64,000 nt of DNA, taken from NCBI GenBank assembly GCA_028869255.1, contig CP110972.1, positions 4,841,001 to 4,905,000 of the forward strand. The letters are read 5' to 3'. The notes under the pieces were generated by a model. It worked only from the letters and a program-made list of their open reading frames with translations. It ran no database searches and had not been told where the DNA came from. The first letter of the stretch is position 1. Every line of letters begins with the position of its first letter. Below are positions 17,310 through 26,066 of this stretch, in pieces. Both the position numbers and the translations under genes were made by a program. This stretch comes from Pseudomonas poae (GTDB taxonomy: Bacteria; Pseudomonadota; Gammaproteobacteria; Pseudomonadales; Pseudomonadaceae).

Positions 17310-18446
17310 TCAAAGCGCCCGCGCAATAATCTCCTTCATGATCTCATTGGTCCCCGCATAAATCCGCTGCACCCGCGCATCCGCCCAGGCTCGGGCAATC
17401 GGGTATTCCCACATAAAGCCGTAACCGCCGTGCAGCTGCACGCACTCGTCGAGCACCTTGCATTGCAGGTCGGTGGCCCAGTACTTGGCCATCGCCGCCG
17501 TGGGCACATCCAGCTTGCCTTCCAGGTGCAACGCCATGCACTTGTCGACGAACACGCGGCCGATCTGAATCTCGGTCGCCATCTCCGCCAGCTTGAACCG
17601 GGTGTTCTGGAAGTCGGCAATCGCCTTGCCGAACGCCTTGCGCTCGCGGGTGTAGTCCAGTGTCCACTGCAGCGCCGCTTCGGCGGAGGACAGCGCACCA
17701 ATCGCCACGGTCAGCCGCTCCTGAGGCAACTCCTGCATCAAATACGCAAAGCCCATGCCCGCCTGGCCCAGCAGGTTTTCCTTGGGCACGCGCACGTCCT
17801 GGAAAAACAGCTCGGAGGTGTCCTGCGCCTTCATGCCGACCTTTTCCAGGCGCTTGCCCTTGGCAAAGCCCGGCGTGTCTGCCTCCACCAGAAACAGGCT
17901 GGTGCCCTTGGCGCCGGCCTTGGGGTCGGTCTTGGCCACCACAATCACCAACTCGGCGAGAAAACCGTTGGTGATAAAGGTCTTGGAACCGTTGATCACA
18001 TACTCATCGCCGTCCAGCACGGCGGTTGTCTTGACCCCTTGCAGGTCGGAGCCGGCCCCCGGCTCGGTCATGGCGATGGCCGTGACCATCTCCCCGGAGA
18101 TCAATTTGGGCAGGTATTTGTGCTTCAGCGCCTCACTGCCGTAATGCAGGAGGTACGGCGCGACAATGTCCGAATGCAGCGAAAACCCGATGCCGGTCAG
18201 CCCCAGGCGGCCGATCTCCTCGATCACTACCGCGCTGTAGAGAAAGTCCGCGCCGAGGCCGCCGTACGCCTCCGGCAAATGCGAACACAGCATCCCCGCC
18301 TCCCCCGCCTTGCGCCACAGGCCACGGTCGATATACCCCTGTTTCTCCCATTGCCCATGGAACGGCGCGGCGTGTTTTTCGAGGAACGTGCGCACGCTCT
18401 CGCGAAAGAGTTCGTGTTCCGGGCTGAACAAGGTTCTGGGGATCAT
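17310..18446 (-). CDS. acyl-CoA dehydrogenase
   Basis: 378-residue FAD flavoprotein that introduces the alpha-beta double bond into acyl-CoA and passes electrons to ETF. Motifs: AMTEPGAGSDLQGVKTTA (acyl and flavin binding), NGSKTFITNG, QLHGGYGFMWEYPIARAWADAR and YAGTNEIMKEIIAR near the C-terminus. The MCAD-type catalytic Glu would lie in YEGT, but here it is Ala (YAGT). Glu243 in ELPQERLTVA sits where long-chain and isovaleryl-CoA dehydrogenases place their catalytic base, so the substrate is probably long-chain or branched. Divergent from a GlxA-type regulator. Confidence 0.88.
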   Translation of the reverse strand: MIPRTLFSPEHELFRESVRTFLEKHAAPFHGQWEKQGYIDRGLWRKAGEAGMLCSHLPEAYGGLGADFLYSAVVIEEIGRLGLTGIGFSLHSDIVAPYLLHYGSEALKHKYLPKLISGEMVTAIAMTEPGAGSDLQGVKTTAVLDGDEYVINGSKTFITNGFLAELVIVVAKTDPKAGAKGTSLFLVEADTPGFAKGKRLEKVGMKAQDTSELFFQDVRVPKENLLGQAGMGFAYLMQELPQERLTVAIGALSSAEAALQWTLDYTRERKAFGKAIADFQNTRFKLAEMATEIQIGRVFVDKCMALHLEGKLDVPTAAMAKYWATDLQCKVLDECVQLHGGYGFMWEYPIARAWADARVQRIYAGTNEIMKEIIARAL

Positions 18447-18511
18447 GGGTCACCTGCGTGGATTGTCGGACAAAAACAAGCCCACAGAGCCTATGCCGCG
18501 AAGACGTCACG

Positions 18512-18525
18512 GGACACTGGACACA
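18512..18525. promoter_or_regulatory. tandem repeat in the divergent promoter region, candidate AraC-type site
   Basis: GGACACT-GGACACA, two direct 7-base repeats in the 145-base gap between the acyl-CoA dehydrogenase gene and the GlxA-type regulator. AraC-family proteins commonly bind direct repeats, but the close spacing is less than one helical turn, so the call is weak. Confidence 0.3.
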
Positions 18526-18591
18526 TGCGACAAAAAATAAGACGATCCAGCCGTCTGGTGACCACTTTCCCCTATAAGAATAAATGAAATT

Positions 18592-19587
18592 ATGTCTAAC
18601 CAAATCTCCACGCCGTTGCGGCGCGTCAGCATTTTGGCCATTGATCGGGTATTCGCTTCAACCCTCATGCAAGCCAAGGATTTTTTCCACCTGGCCAGCC
18701 TGCGTTACGGCAAACAGCAAGGCCTGGGCCTGACCCCGGCGTTCGAAACACGCCTGGTCAGCCCCGACGGGCAATCGGTGCGCAGCTTCAGTGATGTGAT
18801 CATGCCGGTGGATGGCGGCCTCGAAGACGCCGACATCATCGTGCTACCAGCCTTCTGGGATGACTTCGACGCCCTGTGCACGCGCTACCCGCAGGTGCTG
18901 CCCTGGCTGCGCGAGCAACACGCACGCGGCGCCGTACTGTGCGGCGAAGCCACCGGGGTGTTCTGGCTGGCCGAAGCCGGCTTGCTCGATGGCAAGGAGG
19001 CGACCACCTACTGGCGTTTTTTCACGGCCTTCAGCGAGCGTTTCCCCAAGGTCCAGCTCAACCAGGACAAGCACCTTACCGACGCCGACAACCTGTATTG
19101 CGCCGGCGGCACCACTTCGGCGTGCGACCTTTATATCTACCTGATCGAGCGTTTCTGCGGCGCCACTATCGCCCAGGCCGTGGCCCGCGACATTCTCTAC
19201 GAAGTGCAGCGCAGCTATTCGCCGGGGCGCATTGGGTTTGGCGGGCAGAAGCTGCATCAGGATGTGATCATCCTGCAGATCCAGCACTGGCTCGAAGAGC
19301 ATTTTGCCGACAAGTTCCGCTTCGAAGACGTCGCCCGGGAACACGGCATGAGCATCCGCAACTTCATGCGCCGCTTCCAGACCGCCACAGGGGACAAGCC
19401 GCTGCATTACTTGCAACGGCTGCGCATCGAGACGGCCAAGGGCTTGCTCTCGGGCAGCCGCAAGAGCATCAAGACCATCAGTTATGAGGTGGGTTACGAC
19501 GATGCGAGTTTCTTCGCACGGCTGTTCAGGCAGCACACCGAGCTGTCGCCGAACCAATACCGCCAGCAGTTCCAGCAGGCCGCATAA
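18592..19587 (+). CDS. GlxA-family transcriptional regulator (DJ-1/PfpI + AraC HTH)
   Basis: 331 residues. The N-terminal half (about 10-190) is a class I glutamine amidotransferase-like DJ-1/PfpI sensor domain with GLEDADIIVLPAFWDDF and GAVLCGEATGVFWLAEAGLLDGKEATTYW; the nucleophile-elbow region has a cysteine (LCGEA). The C-terminal about 100 residues are a double helix-turn-helix AraC domain: FEDVAREHGMSIRNFMRRFQTATGDKPLHYLQRLRIETAKGLL, then TISYEVGYDDASFFARLFRQHTELSPNQYR. Members regulate catabolism of amines and amino acids in Pseudomonas. Divergent from the acyl-CoA dehydrogenase gene, its most likely target. Confidence 0.88.
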   Translation: MSNQISTPLRRVSILAIDRVFASTLMQAKDFFHLASLRYGKQQGLGLTPAFETRLVSPDGQSVRSFSDVIMPVDGGLEDADIIVLPAFWDDFDALCTRYPQVLPWLREQHARGAVLCGEATGVFWLAEAGLLDGKEATTYWRFFTAFSERFPKVQLNQDKHLTDADNLYCAGGTTSACDLYIYLIERFCGATIAQAVARDILYEVQRSYSPGRIGFGGQKLHQDVIILQIQHWLEEHFADKFRFEDVAREHGMSIRNFMRRFQTATGDKPLHYLQRLRIETAKGLLSGSRKSIKTISYEVGYDDASFFARLFRQHTELSPNQYRQQFQQAA

Positions 19588-19610
19588 GCCAGGTCAAACA
19601 CTGTAAAAAA

Positions 19611-19697
19611 TGTGGGAGGGGGCTTGCCCCGATGGCAGAGTGTCAGTCACTGTAGATATTGACTGATGCACCGCTATCGGGGCAAGCCCCTCCCACA
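19611..19697. repeat. REPIN, GTGGGAGGGGGCTTGCCCC class
   Basis: TGTGGGAGGGGGCTTGCCCC and its inverse ending CCCCTCCCACA. The spacer carries GTGTCAGTCAC ... TGACTGATGCACCGC, closely resembling the spacer at 47380-47469. Convergent gap between the regulator gene and zapE. Confidence 0.9.
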
Positions 19698-19715
19698 GTT
19701 TGATCTACACCGTTC

Positions 19716-20810
19716 TTAAGGTTTGTGCCCACGCGACAGGAACTCGTGGGATTGCATCTCCAGCAGACGGCTCAAGGTGCGCTGGAACTCGAAGTTCAAG
19801 CGACCGCCGGTGTAGAGGTCCTTGAGTTCGACTTCCGCCGAGATGATCAGCTTCACGTTACGGTCGTAGAATTCGTCGACCATATTGATGAAACGGCGCG
19901 CAATGTCGTCGGTAGCGACGCCCATCTGCTCCACACCGCTCAAGATCACCGCGTGGAAGATCTTGCCCAGTTCGATGTAGTCGTTCTGGCTGCGCGGGCC
20001 GTCGCACAGTTGGCGGAACTCGAACCAGGCCACGTCATCGCAGGTGCGTAGCGCGATGATTTCGCGGTTCTCGATCATCAGCTTGTCGTTTTCCACCGCC
20101 TGGGTGCATTCCGGCGTCAGTGCGCGGAAGCTTTTTTTCAGGCTGTCGTGCGCCGCGTCGTTCAACGGGAAGTGGAACAACTCCGCTTGCTCAAGATGGC
20201 GCAGGCGGTAGTCGACGCCGCTGTCGACGTTGACGATCTCGGTGTTCTGCTTGATCAGCGCAATGGCCGGCAGGAAGCGCGCACGCTGCAGGCCGTCCTT
20301 GTACAAGCCGTCCGGCACGATGTTCGAGGTGGCGACCAGGGTCACGCCATTCTTGAACAGCTCTTCCATCAGGGTGCCGAGGATCATGGCGTCGGTGATG
20401 TCGGAGACGAAAAACTCATCGAAGCAAATCACCCGCGCTTCTTCGGAGAAACGCTTGGCGATGATGGTCAGCGGGTTTTTCTCGCCCGGCAGGGTCTTCA
20501 TCTCTTCGTGCACACGCTTCATGAAGCGGTGGAAGTGGGTGCGGACCTTTTCCTTGAACGGCAGCGCCTCAAAGAAGGTGTCGACCAGGTAAGTCTTGCC
20601 GCGGCCGACGCCGCCCCAGAAATACAGGCCCTTGACCGGCGTGTGGTCTTTCTTGCCAAACAGCTTGCTGAACATCCCTGGCTTGCTTTGCGAGGCCGCG
20701 ACCAGGTCTTCGTACAGGCGTTGCAAATGACGCACCGCATTTTCCTGGGCCGCGTCATGGAAGAATTCAGGGCGTTTCAGATCAGCTTGATATCGTTCTA
20801 GGGGCGTCAT
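19716..20810 (-). CDS. zapE: cell division protein ZapE (AFG1-like ATPase)
   Basis: 364 residues. AAA-type ATPase that associates with the Z-ring during late constriction and under low oxygen; homologue of mitochondrial AFG1/LACE1. Walker A in YFWGGVGRGKTYLVDTFFEALPF near residue 65, followed by the HFHRFMKRVHEEMKTL segment, Walker B ICFDEFFVSDITDAMIL, and sensor region LVATSNIVPDGLYKDGLQRARFLPAI. The ATG at 20810 gives MTPLERYQADLKRPEF, the normal start; an upstream ATG at 20873 overlaps the trpS terminator and is unlikely. Encoded downstream of trpS. Confidence 0.94.
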   Translation of the reverse strand: MTPLERYQADLKRPEFFHDAAQENAVRHLQRLYEDLVAASQSKPGMFSKLFGKKDHTPVKGLYFWGGVGRGKTYLVDTFFEALPFKEKVRTHFHRFMKRVHEEMKTLPGEKNPLTIIAKRFSEEARVICFDEFFVSDITDAMILGTLMEELFKNGVTLVATSNIVPDGLYKDGLQRARFLPAIALIKQNTEIVNVDSGVDYRLRHLEQAELFHFPLNDAAHDSLKKSFRALTPECTQAVENDKLMIENREIIALRTCDDVAWFEFRQLCDGPRSQNDYIELGKIFHAVILSGVEQMGVATDDIARRFINMVDEFYDRNVKLIISAEVELKDLYTGGRLNFEFQRTLSRLLEMQSHEFLSRGHKP

Positions 20811-20830
20811 AATTTCGTTAGCAAGGCAAC

Positions 20831-20860
20831 AAAAACGGGCCGTCACTGTAACGACGGCCC
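20831..20860 (-). terminator. intrinsic terminator after trpS
   Basis: Eight-base stem GGGCCGTC/GACGGCCC with an 8-base loop; on the minus strand it is followed by GTTTTTG. It separates trpS from zapE, so zapE may depend on read-through or its own promoter. Confidence 0.8.
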
Positions 20861-20889
20861 TGGATAATGGCAATCAACCCTTGGTCGGG

Positions 20890-22245
20890 TTAATCCTCGA
20901 TTGGAGCCAACGCAACGCGAAGGGCTTCGATAGCCGAATCACGCAACGCTTCGTCGGCGAACTCGGCGCTGTCGGCCACCGCAGCGCCGTCCAGCCATAC
21001 GCTGAAGCTCAGGGCCTCAGGGCGCACGTCCAGCGCGTCAGCGCTTTGCAGTTGCTTGGTCACCGCGCCGGCTGCTTTGCCGTCGGCGAAGTTGCGCGAC
21101 AGCAGCAGTTGCTCACCATCGGCCGCCAGCAGGCGGAAACGGAAGCTGCCGTCGTCTTCGCGAAAGCTCACAAAACGTGCGGCTTTGGCGGCTTTCTTCT
21201 TGGTGGCTACCGGCGCTGCCGCCTGGCTGACGAACGAACGCAGGCCAACCGCCTCGCGCAGCTCAGCCAGGAACGGCGCCGCTACAGCACGGGCTTTCTT
21301 GGCGCCGACCAACAGCAAGTCTTCCATGTCCGACGGGCGCGACATCAGTGTGTGATAGCGTTCACGGGCTTCACCCAACTGGCCGTCGAGCAGCTTGAAC
21401 AAGCGATTCTTTGCCTCGCCCCAGCCCAAACCTTGCTGCAATTCGGTGCGGAATTCTTGTTCCTGGGCCTTGCTGGCAAACGCCTGGTACAGGGTGAACA
21501 GGTGGGAGTTGTCCGGGTCCTTGGCTTCGCCGGGGGCGCGGGAGTCGGTGACGATCCGCGAGATGGCGTCCTTCATGTCCTTGGCGCTGGTGAACAACGG
21601 GATGGTGTTGTCGTAGCTTTTCGACATCTTGCGCCCGTCCAGGCCCGGCAAGGTAGCGACGCTTTCTTCAATCAGCGCCTCGGGCATGGTGAAGAATTCT
21701 TTACCCTTGCCGAACAGGTGGTTGAAGCGCTGGCCGATGTCGCGGGCCATTTCAACGTGCTGGATCTGGTCGCGGCCGACCGGCACCTTGTGCGCGTTGA
21801 ACATCAGGATGTCCGCCGCCATCAGCACCGGGTAGCTGTACAGGCCCATCGTGATGCCCGCGTCCGGGTCTTCGCCGGCTTCGACGTTCTTGTCCACCGA
21901 GGCCTTGTAGGCGTGGGCGCGGTTGAGCAAGCCCTTGGCGGCCACGCAGGTCAGCAGCCAGGTCAGCTCGGGGATCTCCGGGATGTCGGACTGGCGGTAG
22001 AAAGTCACCCGGTTTACATCCAGGCCACCGGCCAGCCAGGTCGCGGCGATTTCCATACGCGAGCGCTGAATGCGCTGCGGGTCATCACATTTGATCAGGG
22101 CGTGGTAGTCGGCCAGGAAGTAGAAAGAGTCGGCATTGGCGTCCTGGCTGGCAAGGATCGCCGGGCGGATCGCACCGGCGTAGTTGCCCAGGTGCGGCGT
22201 GCCGGTGGTGGTGATGCCGGTGAGGATACGGGTACGAGTCGTCAT
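20890..22245 (-). CDS. trpS: tryptophanyl-tRNA synthetase, long form
   Basis: 451 residues. Class I synthetase: HIGH-equivalent TPHLGNYAGAI near residue 17 and the KMSKS loop GRKMSKSYDNTIPLF. Charges tRNA-Trp in the cytoplasm. The catalytic and anticodon-binding part ends near residue 340; the remaining about 110 residues, starting around the alanine/lysine-rich AAAPVATKKKAAKAARFVSF, are a C-terminal extension absent from the 334-residue E. coli enzyme but normal in Pseudomonas. Gap to the upstream hydrolase gene is only 24 bases, suggesting one transcript. Confidence 0.95.
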   Translation of the reverse strand: MTTRTRILTGITTTGTPHLGNYAGAIRPAILASQDANADSFYFLADYHALIKCDDPQRIQRSRMEIAATWLAGGLDVNRVTFYRQSDIPEIPELTWLLTCVAAKGLLNRAHAYKASVDKNVEAGEDPDAGITMGLYSYPVLMAADILMFNAHKVPVGRDQIQHVEMARDIGQRFNHLFGKGKEFFTMPEALIEESVATLPGLDGRKMSKSYDNTIPLFTSAKDMKDAISRIVTDSRAPGEAKDPDNSHLFTLYQAFASKAQEQEFRTELQQGLGWGEAKNRLFKLLDGQLGEARERYHTLMSRPSDMEDLLLVGAKKARAVAAPFLAELREAVGLRSFVSQAAAPVATKKKAAKAARFVSFREDDGSFRFRLLAADGEQLLLSRNFADGKAAGAVTKQLQSADALDVRPEALSFSVWLDGAAVADSAEFADEALRDSAIEALRVALAPIED

Positions 22246-22269
22246 GGGTAATCGCTTATCAGACTGCTA

Positions 22270-22899
22270 TCAATTCGAGAGGCGCGGCAGCACCAGATCC
22301 TTGAGATCGGTCAGCTTGCCATGAAAAAAGTGTCCGCATTCTGCCACTTTCAGCAGCTCATGGGGGCGTTTCAGGGCGGCCGACCAGTCGTAGACGAGTT
22401 GCGGGTCGACCACTTCGTCGGTTTCCGGCTGGATCAGGGTCAACGGGCAGCCCTGGGGCAGCACGTCGCTGTCACGCAGGCGCATCACTGCAGCGGCGAC
22501 CATGAACAGGTGCGCGAGCTTTTCACCCTTGGCTTCCAGGCGCCCACCGAGGCTGGCGGCCACATAACCGCCGAAGGAAAAACCGAGCAAGGTGATCGGC
22601 AGGTCCGGGTGTTTTTCGCGCAGCCAGGTGGCGGCCGCTTCGGCATCGTCGACTTCACCGGTGGCCATGTCGTGGGTACCGGCACTCGCGCCGACGCCAC
22701 GATAATTGAAACGCAATGTGATCAAACCGGCATCGCGGGCGGTGCGTTGCAGGGTCGATACGACTTTATTGAGCATGGTCCCACCCTGCACCGGGTTAGG
22801 GTGGCAGATCAGCGCCAGGCCACGTGGCTCGGGGTGATCCAGGTACAGGGCTTCCAATTGGCCTACCGGGCCATCGATCAAAACGGGGGTTTCACGCAT
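22270..22899 (-). CDS. alpha/beta hydrolase (dienelactone-hydrolase-like, alanine-exporter-free small type)
   Basis: 209 residues from ATG 22899. Alpha/beta hydrolase fold with oxyanion strand GLALICHPNPVQGGTMLNKVV, nucleophile elbow ITLLGFSFGGYVAAS (Ser in GFSFGG), acid residue around PETDEVVDPQ and catalytic His in ECGHFFHGKL. Such small proteins are annotated as hydrolases of unknown substrate, next to trpS in pseudomonads. Start is uncertain: an ATG at 22962 adds 21 residues of atypical sequence, and a TTG at 22905 is better spaced from GGAG; both are near the chosen one. Confidence 0.8.
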   Translation of the reverse strand: MRETPVLIDGPVGQLEALYLDHPEPRGLALICHPNPVQGGTMLNKVVSTLQRTARDAGLITLRFNYRGVGASAGTHDMATGEVDDAEAAATWLREKHPDLPITLLGFSFGGYVAASLGGRLEAKGEKLAHLFMVAAAVMRLRDSDVLPQGCPLTLIQPETDEVVDPQLVYDWSAALKRPHELLKVAECGHFFHGKLTDLKDLVLPRLSN

Positions 22900-23046
22900 G
22901 AGCAAGGAATGAACTCCGTGACCTCTCAAAGGGTCGACTCGTCTAGCTAAAAGTCTGTGCATGGCATCATTGCGAGCTTAATCGCGGTATACAGCGCAGG
23001 TCCGAGCCGTTAACGTAAAGCAAAGCCGTTTATAGAGGAAGGACTC

Positions 23047-23484
23047 GTGGAACACTCGCTCTTAGTTTGGTTGTTGCCGACTCTTGCCCTGGTTGCCGGT
23101 GTCGCCATTGGTTTCCTGGTTGCTCGCTTGCTGCCGAATGCCGCGCCTAACCGCACGCAGCGTCAGTTGGATGACATTCAGGAACGTTTTGACAGTTATC
23201 AGAACGAGGTTGTTACCCACTTCAACAGCACCGCGACCCTGGTCAAGAAGCTCACTCAGAGCTACCAGGAAGTACAGGATCACCTCGCCGATGGCGCCAA
23301 CCGCCTGGCCCTCGACGACATTACCCGTCAGCGCCTGCTGGCCGCGCTGCATTCCGATGCACCGCAAACCCCACGCGAACGCCTGACCCCACCCCGGGAA
23401 AACCAGGAGCCACCTAGGGACTACGCGCCAAAAACGCCGAACGCCCCTGGCATGCTGGATGAGCATTACGGCCTGAAGAAGTAA
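23047..23484 (+). CDS. zapG: ZapG (YhcB/DUF1043) cell-division-associated membrane protein
   Basis: 145 residues, GTG start at 23047 preceded by GAGGAAGGA. One N-terminal transmembrane helix (LLVWLLPTLALVAGVAIGFLVARLL) followed by the family signature RTQRQLDDIQERFDSYQNEVVTHFNSTATLVKKLTQSYQEVQDHLADGANRLA, a cytoplasmic coiled coil, and a proline-rich tail. YhcB links cell envelope growth and division in E. coli. Divergent from the hydrolase-trpS genes, an arrangement I recall from other pseudomonads. Confidence 0.92.
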   Translation: MEHSLLVWLLPTLALVAGVAIGFLVARLLPNAAPNRTQRQLDDIQERFDSYQNEVVTHFNSTATLVKKLTQSYQEVQDHLADGANRLALDDITRQRLLAALHSDAPQTPRERLTPPRENQEPPRDYAPKTPNAPGMLDEHYGLKK

Positions 23485-23500
23485 GCCCTCTTCAAGCACT

Positions 23501-23539
23501 AAAAAAGCCCGGCTGATCGATGATCAGCCGGGCTTTTTT
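23501..23539 (+). terminator. bidirectional intrinsic terminator after zapG
   Basis: AAAAAAGCCCGGCTGATC and GATCAGCCGGGCTTTTTT: a perfect long stem with A and T runs on both sides, 17 bases after the zapG stop. Confidence 0.9.
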
Positions 23540-23574
23540 GTGCACGCTCAATCCATCAAACAACACCGATCAAC

Positions 23575-23664
23575 TGTGGGAGCTGGCTTGCCTGCGATAG
23601 CGGTGTACGCGTTGATACACCTGCTGCTGACATACCGCCATCGCGGGCAAGCCCGACTCCCACA
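23575..23664. repeat. REPIN
   Basis: TGTGGGAGCTGGCTTGCCTG and the inverse ending AAGCCCGACTCCCACA, in the convergent gap between zapG and the ABC transporter gene. Confidence 0.88.
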
Positions 23665-23680
23665 TTGACCGAGTCAGTCC

Positions 23681-25405
23681 TCAGGACACCGCTTGTTCCT
23701 GCAACTGCCCACCCTCGATCCGCACATGCCGCCCATGGAAGCGCTTGAGGCTGCTGCGGTGGCCGACGCTGACGATGCTCAGCCCCGGCAGTTCATCGAT
23801 CAACGCCTGATACAGCGTCGCCTCGTCTTCTTCATCCATCGCCGACGTGGCTTCGTCCATGTACAGCCATTGCGGCGCGAACAGCAAGGCGCGAGCAAAG
23901 GCCAGACGCTGCTGCTCGCCTGGCGAGAGCATGCGCTGCCAGTGGTTGGCTTCATCCAGACGGCCGACCAGATGCGGCAGGCGGCAGGTCTCCAGGACCT
24001 GTGCATAACGCGCTGCCGGGTAAGCGCTGTCGTCCTGTGGATAACTCAACACCGCCTTCAACGTGCCAATCGGCAGGTAAGGTTTTTGCGGCAGGAACAG
24101 ATAACGCTCGGCCGGCAGGCGAATATTGCCGTGACCGTTGGGCCACAGGTTGCCCATGGCCCGCAGCAAGGTCGACTTGCCGCTGCCGGAGCGACCGCTG
24201 AGCATCAGGCGCTCGCCTTCGGCCACCGTCAGGTCGGCGCCCTGCAGCAAATGACGGCCGTCTGCCAGGTCCAGGCTCAGGTCCTTGACCTGCAAGTCGC
24301 CGCCCTGATGCTGCAGACCGATCCCCATGGTGCGGCCTTCGTTGTCCTGCATGGCCTGGCCGAAACTCAGCAGACGATCACAGGTGGCGCGCCAACTGGC
24401 GAGCAGCGTGTAAGCATCGACAAACCAGCTCAGGCTGCCCTGCACACTGCCGAACGCCTGAGCCACCTGCATCAGCACGCCCAGTTCGATTTTGCCGGCA
24501 AAATAACGCGGCGCCGCGACCACAAAGGGAAAGATGATCGCGATCTGCGAGTATCCGCTGGTGAAGAAGCTCAGGCGCTTCTTGAGCTGCATGATGCTCC
24601 AGAAGTTGCTCCACACCCGCCCGAAACGTGCACTCAATTGCTGATGCTCGTTGGGCTCGCCGTTGAACAGCGCGATGCTTTCCGCGTTCTCGCGCACCCG
24701 CACCAGGCTGAAACGCAGGTCGGCCTCAAACCTTTGTTGGCGATTGCTCAAGCCGATCAGTTTGCGACCTATCAAGTGGGTCAACCAGCTGCCGATCACC
24801 GCGTAAACCAGCGCGGCCCAGAACATGTAGCCGGGAATCGTGATGCCCCATACCTCGATGCTGCCGGACACGCCCCACAGAATCACCGAGAACGACACCA
24901 GGCTCACCAGGTTGCTGATAAAACCCAGCCCCAGGGTAAGGGTGCTGCTGGTGAAGGCGTTGAGGTCTTCGGAGATACGCTGGTCGGGGTTATCGGTGTA
25001 ACCGCCGTATTCCAGGTGGTAGTAATTCTTGTGGCCGAGCCATTGGGTAAAGTAGGTTTCCGTCAGCCAGCGACGCCAGCGGATAGTGAGCATCTGTTGC
25101 AGGTAAGAGGTGAACACACCGGTCACAATCGCCACCACGGCAATCACGCTGAAGTACATCAGCAGATGGGTGAAGGCGTCGTAGTCCTTGTGTTCCAGGG
25201 CGTTGTAGAAATCCCGGTTCCAGCTGTTGAACCACACCGATACGGCAACGCTGAACAGCGACAAACCCAGCACCACCAGCAACAGCAGCCAGGCTTTGCC
25301 CTTCTCTTCGCTGCGCCAATAAGGCGTGATCAACCCCCACACCCGCCGTAAAAATTGCCCACGCACCGCGTCGTTGACCGCGGAATATTCAGCGTTCTGA
25401 TTCAT
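23681..25405 (-). CDS. fused ABC transporter permease/ATPase, YddA/SbmA-BacA-related
   Basis: 574 residues. N-terminal membrane domain of about six helices (to about residue 330) with the signature VWFNSWNRDFYNALEHKDY and WRRWLTETYFTQWLGHKNYYHLEYGGYTDNPDQRISEDLNAF, typical of the YddA/ABCD branch that includes SbmA-like permeases. C-terminal ATPase: Walker A GRSGSGKSTLLRAMGNLW, Q-loop LPQKPYLPIGTL, signature LSPGEQQRLAFARALL, Walker B WLYMDEATSAMDEED. Homodimer at the inner membrane; substrate unknown (family members move peptides, cobalamin or fatty acyl compounds). It is monocistronic and adjacent to roxR, with no obvious functional tie. Confidence 0.85.
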   Translation of the reverse strand: MNQNAEYSAVNDAVRGQFLRRVWGLITPYWRSEEKGKAWLLLLVVLGLSLFSVAVSVWFNSWNRDFYNALEHKDYDAFTHLLMYFSVIAVVAIVTGVFTSYLQQMLTIRWRRWLTETYFTQWLGHKNYYHLEYGGYTDNPDQRISEDLNAFTSSTLTLGLGFISNLVSLVSFSVILWGVSGSIEVWGITIPGYMFWAALVYAVIGSWLTHLIGRKLIGLSNRQQRFEADLRFSLVRVRENAESIALFNGEPNEHQQLSARFGRVWSNFWSIMQLKKRLSFFTSGYSQIAIIFPFVVAAPRYFAGKIELGVLMQVAQAFGSVQGSLSWFVDAYTLLASWRATCDRLLSFGQAMQDNEGRTMGIGLQHQGGDLQVKDLSLDLADGRHLLQGADLTVAEGERLMLSGRSGSGKSTLLRAMGNLWPNGHGNIRLPAERYLFLPQKPYLPIGTLKAVLSYPQDDSAYPAARYAQVLETCRLPHLVGRLDEANHWQRMLSPGEQQRLAFARALLFAPQWLYMDEATSAMDEEDEATLYQALIDELPGLSIVSVGHRSSLKRFHGRHVRIEGGQLQEQAVS

Positions 25406-25505
25406 CGTTCAGGCTCGGTAGGGAAAGGGAGACAGGCGTTTGAACCGATCATAGACGATCGGTTCAGGGCTCCGTGCGGCCTGAAGCAGGTTGTTCAGAC
25501 TTCGT

Positions 25506-26066
25506 TCAGCGACGTACCGGGCGCTTCTGCAACTTGCGCTGCAAGGTGCGGCGGTGCATGCCCAGGGCGCGGGCAGTGGCGGAGATATTGCCTTCGTGCT
25601 CGGTCAGCACGCGCTGGATGTGTTCCCACTGCAGGCGGTCCACCGACATCGGGTTTTCCGGCACCAGGGTGTCGAGGTCGGCGTGCTCGGAGAGCAAGGC
25701 GGCCAGCACGTCATCAGCGTCCGCCGGTTTGCACAGGTAGTTGCAGGCGCCGCGCTTGATCGCCTCGACGGCGGTGGCGATGCTGGAATAACCGGTGAGG
25801 ATCACCACGCGCATTTCCGGGTCGAGTTCCAGCAGCTTGGGCAGCAGCACCAGGCCGGAGTCTCCGTCCATTTTCAGGTCGAGCGCGGCGTAGTCCGGCA
25901 GGTCGGCCTGGGCGATGGTCAGGCCCTCTTCGGCGGAACCTGCGGTACTCACGCGAAAACCGCGACGGCTCATGGCACGCGCCATCACGCGGGTAAAGGT
26001 GGCGTCGTCATCTACCAGCAGCAGGTGCGGCAGTTCTTCGCCTTCGACTTGGATCTCGTCACTCAT
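25506..26066 (-). CDS. roxR: redox response regulator RoxR (RegA/PrrA family)
   Basis: 186 residues. Receiver domain (about 15-130) with acidic pair LLLVDDDAT, phospho-acceptor Asp in ALDLKMDGDSGL, Thr in VILTGYSS and Lys in YLCKPAD. Short linker, then a Fis-like helix-turn-helix GNISATARALGMHRRTLQRKLQKR, nearly the RegA/PrrA consensus. It controls terminal oxidases and other respiratory genes with the kinase RoxS. The ATG at 26066 gives MSDEIQVEGEELPHLLLVDDD and overlaps the roxS stop by 8 bases; an ATG at 26126 would lie inside roxS. Confidence 0.95.
   Translation of the reverse strand: MSDEIQVEGEELPHLLLVDDDATFTRVMARAMSRRGFRVSTAGSAEEGLTIAQADLPDYAALDLKMDGDSGLVLLPKLLELDPEMRVVILTGYSSIATAVEAIKRGACNYLCKPADADDVLAALLSEHADLDTLVPENPMSVDRLQWEHIQRVLTEHEGNISATARALGMHRRTLQRKLQKRPVRR

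Noticed and set aside
16000..23500. insertion of foreign genes between rplM and zapE
   Set aside because: The reductase, acyl-CoA dehydrogenase and GlxA regulator have the same composition as neighbours and the same order is familiar from other pseudomonads.
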